From assembly GCA_009784305.1 (NCBI GenBank), contig WRBZ01000056.1:1-6442 (forward strand): 6,442 nucleotides of DNA, read 5' to 3'. Below the pieces are notes generated by a model that was not told the origin of the DNA, did not search any database, and worked only from the letters and a program-made list of their open reading frames with translations. The first letter of the stretch is position 1. Each line of letters opens with the position of its first letter. This stretch comes from Synergistaceae bacterium. GTDB taxonomy: Bacteria > Synergistota > Synergistia > Synergistales > Aminobacteriaceae. A program made the translations under genes and the position numbers. This document shows, in pieces, positions 5,531-6,442 of the stretch.

Positions 5531-6163
5531 ATGGCCGCAAAATTGTTTTACCAAATTGTTAAGAATTTTTTCAGGATATTATTTATAATTTATAACAGGG
5601 TATCCGTAAAGTGGGAAGTTCCTTTACCGGTCAGCGATAGATATATAGTTGCGGCAAACCATTGCAGCAATCTTGATCCGGTGCTTGTCGGCGCAAATTT
5701 TCCAAGACAACTCAAATATCTTGCAAAAGACGAGCTATTTCGTCCATTTTTTTTCGGTAGAATCATTCGTATATTAGGAGCGATCCCGGTATTGCAGGAG
5801 GACAGCAAAGCTGCTGCCGCAGCGTTGAAGGGCTTTTTGAATCTACTTCAGGAGGGGGAATCGGTTATTTTATTTCCAGAAGGCTCTCGTTCTTTGGATG
5901 GAAAATTACAGCCTTTAGAGGGTGGAGCTGCTCTTATTTCAATAAAATCCGGAGTCCCTATAATCCCTGCTTACGTTTCGGGAACTTTTAAAGCTATGCC
6001 AAGCGGCGCTGTATGGGTCAAACCTGCAAAAATCCGCCTCTTTTTCGGTGAAGCTGTTTATCCGCCTAAAGATATCGGAAAAAGCTCAAAAGAGGCCAGG
6101 GAAGAATTAACGCAAACATTGACGAAAGCGTTAAGCGATATGGAGGAAAAATATGGTGAATAA
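5531..6163 (+). CDS. plsC: 1-acyl-sn-glycerol-3-phosphate acyltransferase (PlsC family)
   Basis: Membrane-associated acyltransferase that adds the second fatty acyl chain to lysophosphatidic acid, giving phosphatidic acid for phospholipid synthesis. The product has 210 residues, a normal short bacterial form. An N-terminal amphipathic/hydrophobic stretch (about 5-21) should hold it at the inner membrane. Block I NHCSNLDP (43-50) carries the HX4D pair His44/Asp49. Block II lies around the LKYLAKDELF segment (61-70), block III is FPEGSRS (115-121) with Glu117 and Arg120, and block IV is VPIIPAYVSGT (142-152). All catalytic features are present. The ATG at 5531 has a modest Shine-Dalgarno (AAGGA, 5517-5521) at slightly long spacing. 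The 3' end overlaps the next gene by 11 bp, implying translational coupling. A closely related acyltransferase with another acceptor cannot be excluded, but the family call is firm. Confidence 0.92.
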   Translation: MAAKLFYQIVKNFFRILFIIYNRVSVKWEVPLPVSDRYIVAANHCSNLDPVLVGANFPRQLKYLAKDELFRPFFFGRIIRILGAIPVLQEDSKAAAAALKGFLNLLQEGESVILFPEGSRSLDGKLQPLEGGAALISIKSGVPIIPAYVSGTFKAMPSGAVWVKPAKIRLFFGEAVYPPKDIGKSSKEAREELTQTLTKALSDMEEKYGE

Positions 6164-6442
6164 AGAACTATTAAGTATGACCGGATTCAGCAGCATATCC
6201 GAGAATTATCCATGGGGAACGTTGAAACTTGAAATATCATCAGTGAATCACCGTTATCAGGAAATAAGCATCAGGCTGCCACGTGAATTTTCCTATTTTG
6301 AACCTCTTTTAATTTCAAAAATGCGTTCAATGCTTGGCAGGGGAAAAATTCGCCTTAGCGTTGAGATTTTATGGAACCCTGAATACAAAATGGTTAAAAT
6401 TGATTCGGAACTATTGATCGGTTATTGGAGACAGCTCAGTCA
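6153..6442 (+). CDS. yicC: YicC/YloC-family endoribonuclease, N-terminal part (cut by window edge)
   Basis: Start of a YicC-family protein, a conserved bacterial RNase family usually about 290 residues; only 96 codons are visible. Family features are SMTGF (8-12) at the N-terminus, LEISSVNHRYQEISIRLP (24-41), matching the usual E-SVNHR--D---RLP block, and LGRGKIRLSVEI (63-74), matching the L-RGK--V-V block. The ATG at 6153 has a strong GGAGG (6142-6146) at six-base spacing inside the end of plsC. A GTG immediately after and an ATG at 6177 are possible, but the latter is the conserved MTGF methionine and probably internal. The reading frame overlaps plsC by 11 bp. In many bacteria yicC precedes gmk and rpoZ; that would lie beyond the edge. 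Confidence 0.9.
   Translation, partial: MVNKELLSMTGFSSISENYPWGTLKLEISSVNHRYQEISIRLPREFSYFEPLLISKMRSMLGRGKIRLSVEILWNPEYKMVKIDSELLIGYWRQLS

Overview
The window most likely comes from a diderm, amino-acid- or peptide-fermenting anaerobe. A Synergistota-like organism is my best guess. The clues are a clade-II-type single-chain PurL start, a LivJ-type binding protein whose signal peptide has no lipobox (so probably truly periplasmic), and a cluster of amidohydrolase and aminotransferase genes of the kind abundant in that phylum. The phylum is an inference, not something read directly from the bases. No RNA genes, CRISPR arrays, insertion sequences or phage genes were seen.

Layout. Positions 1-5221 are all transcribed leftward (minus strand). 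In transcription order they hold: a secreted branched-chain-amino-acid-type ABC substrate-binding protein (4064-5221); a 227-nt gap with a strong hairpin and an extended -10 promoter; a class I aminotransferase (2685-3836); 22 nt later, a TIM-barrel protein distantly like U32 peptidases, of unknown function (1724-2662); a 12-bp hairpin; an M20D amidohydrolase resembling AmhX (478-1629); and the 5' end of purL (1-383), which runs off the left edge. Positions 5531-6442 are transcribed rightward: a PlsC-type acyltransferase, overlapped by 11 bp by the start of a YicC-family gene that runs off the right edge. The AT-rich 309-nt region 5222-5530 separates the two divergent units and holds several dyads that could be operators.

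How the genes may work together. The binding protein would capture an amino acid or small amino-acid derivative. The amidohydrolase would release an amino acid from an N-acyl or amide-blocked form, and the aminotransferase would convert it to a 2-oxo acid. The TIM-barrel protein is tightly linked to the aminotransferase and is the unexplained member. purL and plsC-yicC look like ordinary housekeeping genes flanking this catabolic cluster. The only candidate for something undescribed is the aminotransferase / TIM-barrel / amidohydrolase set; the rest looks conventional.
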